Part shown: piece by piece, positions 16,861 through 26,486 of the stretch
Position numbering within the stretch: the first letter of the stretch is position 1
Layout of the letters: every line of letters starts with the position of its first letter
NCBI RefSeq assembly: GCF_003049705.1
Contig: NZ_PIRF01000002.1
Location: 62,001 to 126,000 of the forward strand
Source of the DNA: Campylobacter concisus
Lineage (GTDB): Bacteria; Campylobacterota; Campylobacteria; Campylobacterales; Campylobacteraceae
Reading direction: 5' to 3'
DNA: 64,000 nt
Notes under the pieces: generated by a model
Told to the model about the DNA's origin: nothing
The model's input: only the letters and a program-made list of their open reading frames with translations
Database searches by the model: none
Program-made: the position numbers and the translations under genes

Positions 16861-17853
16861 ATGAAAAAGATAATGCTAAGCCACGGCGGCGGCGGCGAGG
16901 AGATGAACTCGCTTATAAACGAGACGATATTTAAAATTTTCGATAACGAAATTTTAAGACAGAGCAACGACTCGGCGATATTAAATTTAAACGGCAAGAT
17001 CGCATTTAGCTCCGATAGCTTTGTGGTAACTCCCATTTTTTTTAATGGCGGCGACATCGGCAAGATCGCGGCTTGCGGCACGATAAACGACCTTGCGATG
17101 GTTGGAGCAAGCGCAAAATACCTAAGCTGCTCGCTCATCATCGAAGAGGGGCTTAGTATAGAAGAGCTTGAAACGGTACTTGGCTCGCTTGCAAAAACTT
17201 GTAAAGAGAGTGGTGTAAGCGTAGTTTGTGGCGATACAAAGGTCGTGCCAAAGGGCAAATGCGATAAGATTTTCATAAACACAGCAGGCATCGGCGAGAT
17301 AGTTTGCGAAGGCGTGGAGCTTAAAAATTTAAAAGCAGGGGCAAAAATTCTCATCTCTGGAGATGTTGGCAGACACGGCGGCGTGGTGCTTGCAGCAAGA
17401 GAGGAATTTGAGCTTGGGCTTGATCTAAAAAGTGACTGCAAGAGTTTAAAAGAGGTCGCTTTAAGGCTATTTAGCGCTGGTATAAAGCCGCAGTGCATGC
17501 GTGATGCGACTAGAGGTGGACTAAGTGCAGTGCTAAATGAATGGACTAAATTTGCTAAATTTGACATCTTGGTCTTTGAAGAAAATATCAAGGTCGCAGA
17601 CGAAGTGATGGGCGTTTGTGAGCTGTTTGGATTTGAGCCTTATGAGCTTGCAAATGAGGGCACTTTTGTGATGGCTGTTGATGAGAGCCAGGCCGAGGAC
17701 ACACTTGGGATTTTGCGAGAATTTGATAAAAATGCGATGATAATTGGTGAAGTAATGGAGGCAAAAAACGAGCGTGTCATCATCGAAAACTCCTATAAAT
17801 CAAGAAGATTCCTCGAGCCGCCAAAGGGCGAGCTACTGCCAAGGATCTGCTAA
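16861..17853 (+). CDS. hypE: Hydrogenase maturation factor HypE
   Basis: HypE accepts carbamoyl from HypF on its C-terminal cysteine and dehydrates it with ATP to thiocyanate, the cyanide donor. The 330-residue PurM-like protein starts with LSHGGGGEEMNSLINE, has FSSDSFVVTPIFFNGGDIG and VVCGDTKVVP, and ends PRIC, the required terminal cysteine. It sits eight bases downstream of hypD, and its TAA overlaps the hypA ATG by one base. Confidence 0.97.
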   Translation: MKKIMLSHGGGGEEMNSLINETIFKIFDNEILRQSNDSAILNLNGKIAFSSDSFVVTPIFFNGGDIGKIAACGTINDLAMVGASAKYLSCSLIIEEGLSIEELETVLGSLAKTCKESGVSVVCGDTKVVPKGKCDKIFINTAGIGEIVCEGVELKNLKAGAKILISGDVGRHGGVVLAAREEFELGLDLKSDCKSLKEVALRLFSAGIKPQCMRDATRGGLSAVLNEWTKFAKFDILVFEENIKVADEVMGVCELFGFEPYELANEGTFVMAVDESQAEDTLGILREFDKNAMIIGEVMEAKNERVIIENSYKSRRFLEPPKGELLPRIC

Positions 17854-18194
17854 TGCACGAGCTTAGTATCGTTCAAAATTTAGTTAGCCTTTGCGAGAAA
17901 AATGCCGCCAAAGAAAATGCCAAAGAGATAAGCAAGATCGAGATAAAGGTTGGCCGTTTAAGCGGAGTGGAGCCTCATTATTTGCAGAGTGCATTTGATG
18001 TTTATAAGGCTGGCACGATCTGCGAAAACGCTGAGCTTGTCATAAATTTACAAGGCATTGTGATCGAGTGTTTGGAGTGTGGATTTGGCGGAGAGCTTAA
18101 TGAAAATGACTTCACCTGTCCAAAGTGTAAAAGCCAAAATTTAAAGGTAACTGACGGCGAGGATATGTATCTTATGCGCCTTGAGATGAAGTAA
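17853..18194 (+). CDS. hypA: Nickel-insertion protein HypA
   Basis: HypA binds nickel through its N-terminus and works with HypB to load the hydrogenase. The 113-residue protein starts MHELSIVQNL, with the nickel ligand His2, and carries a zinc finger made of CLECGFGG and CPKCKS. The length is typical. It is the last gene of the hyp cluster, and a perfect palindrome follows immediately. Confidence 0.95.
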   Translation: MHELSIVQNLVSLCEKNAAKENAKEISKIEIKVGRLSGVEPHYLQSAFDVYKAGTICENAELVINLQGIVIECLECGFGGELNENDFTCPKCKSQNLKVTDGEDMYLMRLEMK

Positions 18195-18222
18195 ATTTTG
18201 CGTATTATAATACGCAAAATTT
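18193..18222. terminator. Perfect 30-bp palindrome ending the hyp cluster
   Basis: AAATTTTGCGTATTA and its exact reverse complement follow directly with no spacer, beginning in the hypA stop codon. It can form a long hairpin with a small forced loop, flanked by T runs on both strands, so it can act in both directions between hypA and the convergent AsmA-type gene. No gene is evident in 18223-18419. Confidence 0.75.
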
Positions 18223-18419
18223 TATGCTTTTTGTCAAAATATTTTAATAGCACTAGTATCAAAAAAAATAGCTACCAAAACCTTGATCTTTAGCTTTCGA
18301 TATCCTTTTTACGCACTTTGCGAGCCGAGGATAATAAAAATAATCAAAAATGAGCACCACTCTTGGCTTTAGAAGCAGCCAATAATTTTTCTATAATTTC
18401 CATGCGTTGCAGATTTAAA

Positions 18420-21020
18420 CTACTCAAATATCAAAAACGGAGCCTGAATCACGTTTCTTATTATCTTTAGTGGCGAGAGCAGGGCGTCTTGCAATATCTG
18501 CGTCGAGTATTCAGGCTTATCGGTAGTGCCTCGTATGGCGATGACTGTTGAGAGCGAGCGGTCCTTGCCAAGGATTATTTGATTTACCAGTGGAATTTTA
18601 TCAATGATACTGCTAGCGTCTTTTAGTAGCTTTAGCTCAAGGTCGATGTTTATCTTTTTACTCTTTAGATTGATCGTACCACGTCCGCCGATATCTGCGC
18701 TTGTGCCTATCATTTCAATCGCTAAAAATTCGATCATATCGCCATTTCTAGTGAGTAAAATTTTACCATTTTTAACAGTAAAGCCCTTGTCGTTAAAATC
18801 AGGTGTTTTAAAACTAAGAAGAGATGGAACCGAGTTTAAAAAGCTAAGTAGCCTTTGATAAAAGATATAATCCTTTAAAAAAGTATCAAAAAATCTCACC
18901 TCAGCTTTGAAATTCTTCGAGTTTTCTCCAAGCATTTTTAGGCGAAATTTACCACCCTCAAAGCTCTTGATGCCAAAAAGGTCGTTGATAAATTCTCCGC
19001 TTATGTCGGTTGCGTCTAAATTTATACTCTTTTCATCGTTAAAATAGCCAACTCTTCCTTGCTGCGCCAGCCCATTTAGCGAGGTGCTTTTGCCCTTTTT
19101 CTCGGCACTAAAGCTAGCAAATGGCAAGGTCTTGTTTAGATCCCTTAAAATGATATCACCATTTTTTGCTAAAAGCTCAAGCGGCGTGCTTTGCTCGCTG
19201 GTTTTGTTATCATCAAGCACTAGCAAATTTAGATCTTTGGTTTTTACGTTTATAGCTTTTTCTTTAATGTCTAGGCTTAGCTTTTTACTTGCGCTATCTA
19301 CCTTTACGCCAGCTTTTGAGACTAAAATTTTAAGATCATCGTTTTCATATTTTGAGCCATTTTTATCTAAAAACGGCAAATCAAAGTTTGCCTCTTTGGC
19401 AAAAATTTCAAGATCAGTAAAATCCTTGCTTTTTATGCTAAGCTCATCAAAACCACACACACCGTTTTGCTTTAAAACAGGCGAGTTCTCTATGAAAAAT
19501 TTACTATTTTTTGTTGTTATTTTGCTTTCACTACCAAAGCTCATATCAAGCCCAAATGGCTCTATTTTAAGTAAAGTTTCACCGGCCTTGCTAAAGTCTA
19601 AAAATGCGCTAAATGGCTCATTTTTAAAGGCTAAAATTTCATCATTTTTCTCTTTTAGATCAAAGCTTTCTATCACGCCTTTTATCTCGCCAGTACTTTT
19701 TTGTAAATTTATATCAGCCTTGGCATTTGCCTTAAAAAACTCAAGTCCAAAGCCGGTAGCATCGATACTTAAATTTGTCGTATTTATGAGCTTTACGAGA
19801 GCATTTTTGGTATTAAATTTACTTCCAGCTATTTCTAAAACCGCGTCACTTAGCTTAAATTCTCCATTTGCAATGACGCTTTTTTCATCAAAATTTTCTA
19901 AGCTTTTCTCGTCTAGTTTTATTAAAATTTTTAAGCTAGCATCCATTTTTCCGCTAAGCTGCCTTACTGGCACGATGATTTTATAAGCTTTTAATATCTC
20001 ATTTATAGCTTCATCATAGATCGATTTTGTCTTTATAAGTAGCTCTAAATTTGCGCTTTTTTCATCAAAGATATTATTTATCACAACGCTTGAGCCATCA
20101 AGCTTTTTGCCATTGTAAATAGGCGAAATAAGATCAAATTTAAGCTTTGAGTTTTTAAGCGTGATATTTGCCTCGCCTACATTTACGGCCGGCAAGTCTT
20201 TTTCAAATTTAACGAGCAAATTTTTAGTATTTGCGGTGGCATTTAGATCATTTAGATAAAAGTTATTTTTGGCTAGATCAGCCTTGCCATTTATCTCTTT
20301 AAGCTCGTAATCATCAGCAACGATGTATCCATATATCCAGTTTTTAACTTCACTATTTAGCTCTATGCGTCTATCAAGTTCATCAATGAAGTTTTTAATA
20401 CTTCCAGCCTCGACATCGTAAGCTTTGTAGGTTAAAAATGTATCTTTTAGAGCAAAATTTAGCTTACCGTGCAGCTCATGAGAGGTGAAATTTCCCTCAA
20501 ATTTATAGTCATTTTTATCAAAATCTGCACTCCCTTCGCCACTAATGCTGACGTTAAAATCCTTAAAGCTTAAATTTCTAACGCTAAAAAGATCTATTCC
20601 GTCTTGCTGTTCGTTTTGGAATTTTATATCCACGTTTAAATAAGGGCTATCAACAAAAAATATATCATCTAAAAATAGAATTTTTAGTTTAAAATCATCT
20701 CCTATTTGCACATTTTCAAGTGAAATTTCTTGAAAAATCGTATCTATAAAATCTACGCTTTTACTAAGATTTAAAAGGCGCTCATCGCTGCTTTTTTGCT
20801 TGCTCTCTTTCTTAAAATTTGGGAGCTTTATCTGCTTTGCTCTTGCAATTATTTTTTTATCTAATTTTATATATAATTGCTCCAATTTTACGCCGTAAAA
20901 CTCGAAATCGTTAATTTTTATGCCGTATTTTAAAAGTAAGATAAATGAAAGAATCAAGATGATAAAAAATTTTATGAAAAAGCCATATTTAGACATTTTT
21001 TTTGATATTGTAGCCATCAT
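18420..21020 (-). CDS. Large AsmA/DUF3971-type envelope protein
   Basis: An 866-residue protein with one N-terminal membrane helix (IKFFIILILSFILLLKYGI, about 16-34) and a long beta-rich periplasmic region. The C-terminal 150 residues (GRGTINLKSKKINIDLELK, IDKIPLVNQIILG, STVIAIRGTTDKPEYS) resemble the AsmA-like C-terminus of DUF3971/YhdP bridge proteins, which are implicated in phospholipid transport to the outer membrane. ATGs at 21020 and 21017 follow AGGA; the second has better spacing. The N-terminus is encoded opposite the start of mltG. Confidence 0.75.
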   Translation of the reverse strand: MMATISKKMSKYGFFIKFFIILILSFILLLKYGIKINDFEFYGVKLEQLYIKLDKKIIARAKQIKLPNFKKESKQKSSDERLLNLSKSVDFIDTIFQEISLENVQIGDDFKLKILFLDDIFFVDSPYLNVDIKFQNEQQDGIDLFSVRNLSFKDFNVSISGEGSADFDKNDYKFEGNFTSHELHGKLNFALKDTFLTYKAYDVEAGSIKNFIDELDRRIELNSEVKNWIYGYIVADDYELKEINGKADLAKNNFYLNDLNATANTKNLLVKFEKDLPAVNVGEANITLKNSKLKFDLISPIYNGKKLDGSSVVINNIFDEKSANLELLIKTKSIYDEAINEILKAYKIIVPVRQLSGKMDASLKILIKLDEKSLENFDEKSVIANGEFKLSDAVLEIAGSKFNTKNALVKLINTTNLSIDATGFGLEFFKANAKADINLQKSTGEIKGVIESFDLKEKNDEILAFKNEPFSAFLDFSKAGETLLKIEPFGLDMSFGSESKITTKNSKFFIENSPVLKQNGVCGFDELSIKSKDFTDLEIFAKEANFDLPFLDKNGSKYENDDLKILVSKAGVKVDSASKKLSLDIKEKAINVKTKDLNLLVLDDNKTSEQSTPLELLAKNGDIILRDLNKTLPFASFSAEKKGKSTSLNGLAQQGRVGYFNDEKSINLDATDISGEFINDLFGIKSFEGGKFRLKMLGENSKNFKAEVRFFDTFLKDYIFYQRLLSFLNSVPSLLSFKTPDFNDKGFTVKNGKILLTRNGDMIEFLAIEMIGTSADIGGRGTINLKSKKINIDLELKLLKDASSIIDKIPLVNQIILGKDRSLSTVIAIRGTTDKPEYSTQILQDALLSPLKIIRNVIQAPFLIFE

Positions 21021-21903
21021 TTTCCTAAGTATTTTTGTCTATTTGGCACGCCCTATAAACACAAGCAAGGTCGTTTTTATACCAAAGGGAAGTGTGGGCG
21101 AGATTATATCTTATTTAGCTAATCGCAACTTTAACTTAAGCGTGATAGACAAATACGCCATACTTTTTATCGGCTCTCCACAATCTGGCTGGATAGAGAT
21201 CGGCCAAGATAAAATTTCAAGGGTTGATTTTTTAAAAAAACTTGCAAAATCAAAAGCAGCTTTAACTGAGATAACGCTAATACCAGGCGAAACGACTATC
21301 GTTTTTTTAAACCAGATCGCCGCCCAGCTAGGACTTGATCCCATTAAGCTAAATAGCGAATATAACGCTCTTGCTCCAGTGAGTGATGGCTTTTTGATGC
21401 CAAATACATATAAAATTCCAATAGGCATCAGCGAAAGGCACCTTGCTTTTTATCTTGTAAATTCATCAAAAAAGGCTCAAAGCGAGATCAGCAATAAAAT
21501 TTTTGGCGAATACAACGAGAAAAAATGGTTTAAAATTTTAACGATCGCTTCGATCATCCAAAAAGAAGCGGCAAATGAAGCTGAGATGCCACTAGTTGCT
21601 TCAGTTATATATAACCGCCTAAATAAAGGCATGAGGCTGCAAATGGACGGCACATTAAACTATGGAATTTATTCACACGATGTGATCACGGCTGAGCGCA
21701 TAAGAAGCGATATGAGTGAGTTTAATACCTATCTAAACGACGGCATTCCGCCAAGTCCGGTCTGCTCGGTCTCGATAAGTGCGATCAAAGCGGCGATAAA
21801 TCCAGCAAAGAGCGATTATTTATATTTTGTGCTTGATAAAAAGGCGAAAAAACATATTTTTTCAAAAACCTTAAGCGAGCACAACCAAAATATCGCAAAA
21901 TAG
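20959..21903 (+). CDS. mltG: Endolytic peptidoglycan transglycosylase MltG (YceG-like)
   Basis: MltG cuts nascent glycan strands at the inner membrane and so limits glycan length. The product has one N-terminal membrane helix (DIFFDIVAIIFLSIFVYLA), a LysM-like subdomain, and the YceG catalytic domain with TIASIIQKEAANEAEMPLV, where the glutamate of QKEA is the expected catalytic residue, followed by ASVIYNRLNKGMRLQMDGT and DGIPPSPVCSVS. The start is uncertain: ATGs at 20920, 20959 and 20974 are in frame and none has a strong ribosome site. All three overlap the divergent AsmA-type gene. Confidence 0.88.
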   Translation: MIKNFMKKPYLDIFFDIVAIIFLSIFVYLARPINTSKVVFIPKGSVGEIISYLANRNFNLSVIDKYAILFIGSPQSGWIEIGQDKISRVDFLKKLAKSKAALTEITLIPGETTIVFLNQIAAQLGLDPIKLNSEYNALAPVSDGFLMPNTYKIPIGISERHLAFYLVNSSKKAQSEISNKIFGEYNEKKWFKILTIASIIQKEAANEAEMPLVASVIYNRLNKGMRLQMDGTLNYGIYSHDVITAERIRSDMSEFNTYLNDGIPPSPVCSVSISAIKAAINPAKSDYLYFVLDKKAKKHIFSKTLSEHNQNIAK

Positions 21904-21966
21904 GGCTAAGATATAACGAGTTTTAATAAAAAAAGTGATAAATTCTTAAAAAATAAAAGGGCTAAA

Positions 21967-24141
21967 ATGAGTGACATTATCTGGACCAAAACTGACGAAG
22001 CACCGCTTTTTGCAAGCTACTCTCTCTTTTCTATCGTAAAGAGCTTTTTATCACGTGCTGACATTAGCATAACTAGGGCTGATATTAGCTTGGCTGGGAG
22101 AATTTTATCTCTTTTTAGCAAAGAGCTTGGGCTAAACAAGGCTGACGAGCTAGAGCTTTTGGGCGAACTGACTGCGCACAAAGAGGCAAATATCATAAAA
22201 CTGCCAAACATCTCAGCCACGCTCGTTCAGCTAAAAGCAGCCATTGAGGAGCTTAGAAGCAAGGGCATAAACGTGCCGTTTTACCCAGATGAGATCATCA
22301 CAGACTACGACGAAGAGATCGCTAAAAAATACCAAAAAGTGCTAGGAAGCGCGGTAAATCCAGTGCTTAGGCAAGGAAACTCAGATAGAAGAGTCTTGCC
22401 TCCGGTTAAAGAATTTGCCAAAAAACATCCTCACAGCAACGGTGACTGGAATAAGACAAATAAGACAAAAATTTGCTACATGCAAAAGGGCGATTTTTAT
22501 GAGAATGAGCACTCTATTATCGCCAGTAAAGATGAGAAATTTTATATAAATTTCATAAGTGCGAATGGCAAAAAAGAGCTTTTAAAAGAGCTTGCCGTAC
22601 AAAGTGGTGAGATAGTTGATGCTACATATTTAAGCGTAAACGAGCTTGATAAATTTTATGAAAGATGTTTTGAAGAGGCAAAAAAAGAGAATTTGACCTT
22701 GAGTCTGCACCTAAAATGCACGATGATGAAAGTTAGCGATCCAGTCATCTTTGCTCACGCGATAAAAAGCTATTTTAAAGAGGTTTTTGAACTATTTGAC
22801 GAAGAGTTTAAAACTCACGGCGTGGAGGCTAAAAACGGTTTAAAAGATATGTTTTCTAAAATTTCAACTCTTAAAAACAAAGATGAAATTTTGGCTAAAT
22901 TTGATGAAATTTTGAGCAAAAAGGCAAAAATTTGGGCGTTAAATGAAAATGCCAGTAATTTTGACATACCAAATGACGTCATAATAGACGCCTCCGTACC
23001 AACACTCATTAGAAACTCTGGCAAGGTAAAAGATAGAAGCGGCGAGCTAAATTTCTCGCTTTGCATGATCCCAGATAGAACATACGCTAGGGTTTATGAG
23101 GCTTGCGTAGCGGACTTTAAGGAGCATGGTGCGCTTGATGTAAGCAGCATAGGCAGCGTAGCAAACGTGGGGCTAATGGCTAAAAAGGCCGAGGAATACG
23201 GCAGTCACGATAAGACTTTCATCACAAAAGAGGACGGAGAATTTGTAGTTTTTGACGAAGCGGGCAAGAGCGTCTTTAAATTTAGCGTCAAAAAGGGCGA
23301 CATTTTTAGGATGACGCAGGCAAAAGATGATGCGATAAATGCGTGGTTTGAGCTTGCTTTAAAAAGAGGCGAAATCTCAAAAGATGAGCTTATATTTTGG
23401 CTAGATAATAGCCGTGCTCATGATAGAAATTTGATAGCTAAATTTGAAAGATTTAAAGAGAAATTTGCTAACGCTGGCGTAAAATTTGAAATTTTAAACT
23501 ACGAGCAAGCAACCACAAAAACGCTTAGCTTGATAAGAGCTGGCAAAAACATTATAAGCGTAACTGGTAACGTTTTAAGAGATTATTTAACCGATCTTTT
23601 CCCGATCTTTGAGCTAGGTGGTAGCTCAAAAATGCTCTCAGTTGTGCCGCTACTTGCTGGTGGAGCGATGTTTGAGACGGGCGCTGGTGGAACGGCCCCA
23701 ACGCTTGTAAAAGAGCTAAAAGAGAGAAATCACCTACTTTGGGATAGTCTCGGCGAGTTTTTAGCGCTTAGTGCTTCGCTCGAGCATTTGGCATTTGTTA
23801 AGCAAAAAAAAGAGGCAAAAGAGCTAAGTGATGCGCTAAATAGAGCGGTTGCTAGCTATCTAGACGAAAACAAAACTCCAAATGCCACTCTTGATACTAG
23901 GGAGTCACACTTCTATCTAGCGCTATTTTGGGCAAGAGAGATGGCAAAAAGTGGTGGAATTTTGAGCAAAGTTTTTGAAAATTTAGCAAACGAGCTAGAA
24001 AAAAGTGAGAGTGAAATTTTAAAAGAGATAAGACAAAATGATGGTGCAAGCGCGGAATTTGGCGGATACTACATGCCAAATGAAGCAAAAGCAAATGAGG
24101 TCATGAGACCAAGTAAAATTTTAAATCAAATAATAGGATGA
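21967..24141 (+). CDS. icd: Monomeric NADP-dependent isocitrate dehydrogenase
   Basis: This enzyme converts isocitrate to 2-oxoglutarate with NADP+. At 724 residues it belongs to the monomeric type II family, not the 400-residue homodimeric type. Family motifs include VLRQGNSDRRVLPPVKEFA, HPHSNGDWNKTNKTKI, LKCTMMKVSDPVIFAHA and FETGAGGTAPTLV. It begins a TCA cluster, with mdh four bases downstream and oorDABC after that; 2-oxoglutarate made here is the Oor substrate. Confidence 0.96.
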   Translation: MSDIIWTKTDEAPLFASYSLFSIVKSFLSRADISITRADISLAGRILSLFSKELGLNKADELELLGELTAHKEANIIKLPNISATLVQLKAAIEELRSKGINVPFYPDEIITDYDEEIAKKYQKVLGSAVNPVLRQGNSDRRVLPPVKEFAKKHPHSNGDWNKTNKTKICYMQKGDFYENEHSIIASKDEKFYINFISANGKKELLKELAVQSGEIVDATYLSVNELDKFYERCFEEAKKENLTLSLHLKCTMMKVSDPVIFAHAIKSYFKEVFELFDEEFKTHGVEAKNGLKDMFSKISTLKNKDEILAKFDEILSKKAKIWALNENASNFDIPNDVIIDASVPTLIRNSGKVKDRSGELNFSLCMIPDRTYARVYEACVADFKEHGALDVSSIGSVANVGLMAKKAEEYGSHDKTFITKEDGEFVVFDEAGKSVFKFSVKKGDIFRMTQAKDDAINAWFELALKRGEISKDELIFWLDNSRAHDRNLIAKFERFKEKFANAGVKFEILNYEQATTKTLSLIRAGKNIISVTGNVLRDYLTDLFPIFELGGSSKMLSVVPLLAGGAMFETGAGGTAPTLVKELKERNHLLWDSLGEFLALSASLEHLAFVKQKKEAKELSDALNRAVASYLDENKTPNATLDTRESHFYLALFWAREMAKSGGILSKVFENLANELEKSESEILKEIRQNDGASAEFGGYYMPNEAKANEVMRPSKILNQIIG

Positions 24142-24145
24142 TAAA

Positions 24146-25039
24146 ATGAAAATAAGTATAGTTGGAGCTGGAAACGTCGGTGCGAGCATAGCTTATGCGC
24201 TTTGCATGAGAGAAGTTTGCGATGAGATCGCGCTTGTGGATATATTTGGTGACGTGGCACGTGCAAAGGCTATCGATCTAGCACAGTCAAGCTGCGTTTT
24301 TGATGCTAAAACTATCGTTTGCGGTGGTGATGACTTTATGCTAATAGAGGGCAGTGATATCGTAGTGGTAACTGCTGGAAGCCCAAGAAAAGAGGGTCAA
24401 ACAAGAGAGGACTTGCTTCTTAAAAATGCCGTCGTTGTAAAACAAACAGCTCAAAATATCGCAAAATTTGCACCAAATGCGGTGATAATTGTCGTGACAA
24501 ATCCGCTTGATGTGATGGTATGGACGGCTCATAAATTTAGTGGTTTTAGCAAAAATAAAGTGATCGGCATGGCTGGTGAGCTGGATGGTGCAAGATGCAG
24601 ATATGAGCTAGCACTTCTAAAAGATAAAGATGCAAAAGAGCTAAAGACAAAGATAATTGGCGCTCACAACGACGAGATGATCGTATCTGCTAGTAATATC
24701 AGCGAAAATTTAAACGAAAATGAGTTAGCAACTCTTAAAAAAGAGACAAGTACAGGTGGCGCAAAGATCGTTAAGCTCCTTGGCACTTCAGCTTACTATG
24801 CACCAGCAGCTGCTGTTGTGAAGATGTGTGAAGCGATCATGGGCAAGAGTGATGAAATTTTAAGCGCTAGCGTGCTTCTTGATGATGAGCTAAGTTGCGG
24901 CAGGCTAGTAAGGCTTGGACGCGAGGGCTTAAAAGAAATTTTAGAGCTAAATATAAATGAAAGTGAGCAAGAGCAGCTAAGTAAAAGCGAAGCTGATATT
25001 AGAAAAAACATTAAATTTTTAAAAGAAAATTTAGATTAG
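24146..25039 (+). CDS. mdh: Malate dehydrogenase (LDH-like family)
   Basis: Mdh interconverts malate and oxaloacetate with NAD. The 297-residue protein has the Rossmann motif VGAGNVGASIAYAL, the substrate-loop arginines in SPRKEGQTREDLL typical of malate rather than lactate specificity, VVVTNPLDVMVW, and the catalytic histidine in GAHNDEMI. An aspartate in the ALVDIF segment at the end of the second strand fits NAD preference. The usual motif GVLDSARFR reads GELDGARCR here, a small departure. It sits between icd and oorD. Confidence 0.92.
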   Translation: MKISIVGAGNVGASIAYALCMREVCDEIALVDIFGDVARAKAIDLAQSSCVFDAKTIVCGGDDFMLIEGSDIVVVTAGSPRKEGQTREDLLLKNAVVVKQTAQNIAKFAPNAVIIVVTNPLDVMVWTAHKFSGFSKNKVIGMAGELDGARCRYELALLKDKDAKELKTKIIGAHNDEMIVSASNISENLNENELATLKKETSTGGAKIVKLLGTSAYYAPAAAVVKMCEAIMGKSDEILSASVLLDDELSCGRLVRLGREGLKEILELNINESEQEQLSKSEADIRKNIKFLKENLD

Positions 25040-25047
25040 GAATATAG

Positions 25048-25359
25048 ATGATAGTAAAAGAAAATGTACCTGTTTGGGTCGATGAGAGCAGGTGTAAGGC
25101 CTGTGATGTCTGCGTGAGCTACTGCCCAGCTGGTGTGCTAGCGATGAGGCTTGAGCCAAAAGCGGTGCTTGGTAAGATGATAGAGGTCGTCTATGCTGAC
25201 TCATGTATAGGCTGTCGCGACTGCGAGCTTCACTGCCCTGATTTTGCCATTTATGTGGCTGAAAAAGGCTTTAAATTTGCAAAGCTAACCGCTGAGAGCA
25301 AAGAGCGAGCTGCGGCCGTAAAGGCAAATAAATTTGCAAAGCTTGGAGAGAGCGCATGA
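25048..25359 (+). CDS. oorD: 2-oxoglutarate:acceptor oxidoreductase, ferredoxin-like delta subunit
   Basis: The 103-residue protein carries two 4Fe-4S motifs, CKACDVCVSYCPAGVL (about 17-32) and CIGCRDCELHCPDFAI (about 55-70), the 2x[4Fe-4S] ferredoxin pattern of Oor delta subunits. It receives electrons from oxidative decarboxylation of 2-oxoglutarate. Its stop overlaps the oorA ATG by four bases. Confidence 0.94.
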   Translation: MIVKENVPVWVDESRCKACDVCVSYCPAGVLAMRLEPKAVLGKMIEVVYADSCIGCRDCELHCPDFAIYVAEKGFKFAKLTAESKERAAAVKANKFAKLGESA

Positions 25360-26486
25360 GAGAGCTAGTATCAACTGGAAATGCCCTAGTAGCAAGGGCT
25401 GCGGTCGAGTGCGGCTGTAACTTCTTTGGCGGATATCCGATCACTCCAAGTAGTGAGATTGCCCACGAGCTAAGCGTGCTTTTGCCAAAACATGGCGGTA
25501 CATTTATACAAATGGAAGATGAGATAGCTGGGATTTCAGTAGCTCTTGGCGCAAGTGCGAGCGGTGCTAAGGCAATGACTGCTAGCTCAGGTCCAGGAAT
25601 TTCACTAAAGGCTGAGCAAATAGGCCTTGGCTTTATCGCTGAGATACCACTTGTCATCGTAAATGTCATGCGTGGTGGCCCTTCAACTGGCTTGCCAACC
25701 CGCGTCGCACAAGGCGATATCTTGCAGGCTAAAAACCCAACTCATGGCGATGTAAATATGATAGTTTTGGCCCCTAGCAGCCTAGAGGAGTGCTATACGC
25801 AGACGGTTCGCGCATTTAATCTCGCAGCTAGGTTTATGACGCCAGTTATGCTGCTACTTGATGAGACGATAGGTCACATGCAAGCAAGGGTTAGTTTGCC
25901 AGAGATCAGCGAGCTAGAAATTTATAAAAGAAGAGAATTTAGTGGCGAGCCAAAAGAGTATAAGCCTTACGAGGCAGCAGCTGATGAGCCAGCCACGCTA
26001 AATCCTTTCTTTAAAGGCTATCACTACCACATAACTGGGCTTCATCACGGCGCTACTGGCTTTCCAACAGAAGATGGCAAAATAGTTGAATACTCTATGA
26101 ATAGGCTGTTTAACAAGATAAATTTACACACTGACGAGTGCGAGAAATTTGAAGAGTTTATGCTCGAAGACGCTGAAATTTGTATCATCGCCTTTGGTAG
26201 TGTGGCGCTTTCGGCTAAGCAAGCGATACTAAATTTACGTGAAAAAGGGCTAAAAGTAGGGCTATTTAAGCCACTCACACTCTTTCCAGCTCCAGCTAAA
26301 AAGCTAAAAGAGATATCAGATAAATTTAAGAAAATTTTAGTCTGCGAGCTAAATTTAGGTCAATATAGTGGCGAAATTTCAAAGATCATCTTAAGAGATG
26401 ACTTTGCAAAACTGCTAAAAGCAAACGGCAGACCGATAAGCCCAAGCGAGATCGAGGCGAAGATAGGAGAAATTTATGGCTTTTAA
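25356..26486 (+). CDS. oorA: 2-oxoglutarate:acceptor oxidoreductase alpha subunit
   Basis: OorA (376 residues) supplies the pyrimidine-binding and transketolase C-terminal-like parts of the thiamine-diphosphate enzyme that turns 2-oxoglutarate and CoA into succinyl-CoA. Motifs are FFGGYPITPSSEIAHELS, IQMEDEIAGISVALGAS with the key glutamate, and TASSGPGISLKAEQIG. Oor replaces the oxygen-stable 2-oxoglutarate dehydrogenase and suits microaerobic life. It overlaps oorB by 11 bases. Confidence 0.95.
   Translation: MRELVSTGNALVARAAVECGCNFFGGYPITPSSEIAHELSVLLPKHGGTFIQMEDEIAGISVALGASASGAKAMTASSGPGISLKAEQIGLGFIAEIPLVIVNVMRGGPSTGLPTRVAQGDILQAKNPTHGDVNMIVLAPSSLEECYTQTVRAFNLAARFMTPVMLLLDETIGHMQARVSLPEISELEIYKRREFSGEPKEYKPYEAAADEPATLNPFFKGYHYHITGLHHGATGFPTEDGKIVEYSMNRLFNKINLHTDECEKFEEFMLEDAEICIIAFGSVALSAKQAILNLREKGLKVGLFKPLTLFPAPAKKLKEISDKFKKILVCELNLGQYSGEISKIILRDDFAKLLKANGRPISPSEIEAKIGEIYGF

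Noticed and set aside
18344-18405. Minus-strand 19-codon frame (MEIIEKLLAASKAKSGAHF) after the AsmA-type gene
   Set aside because: It looks protein-like, but it is very short, has no ribosome site, and I cannot match it to anything; it may be chance or a remnant.
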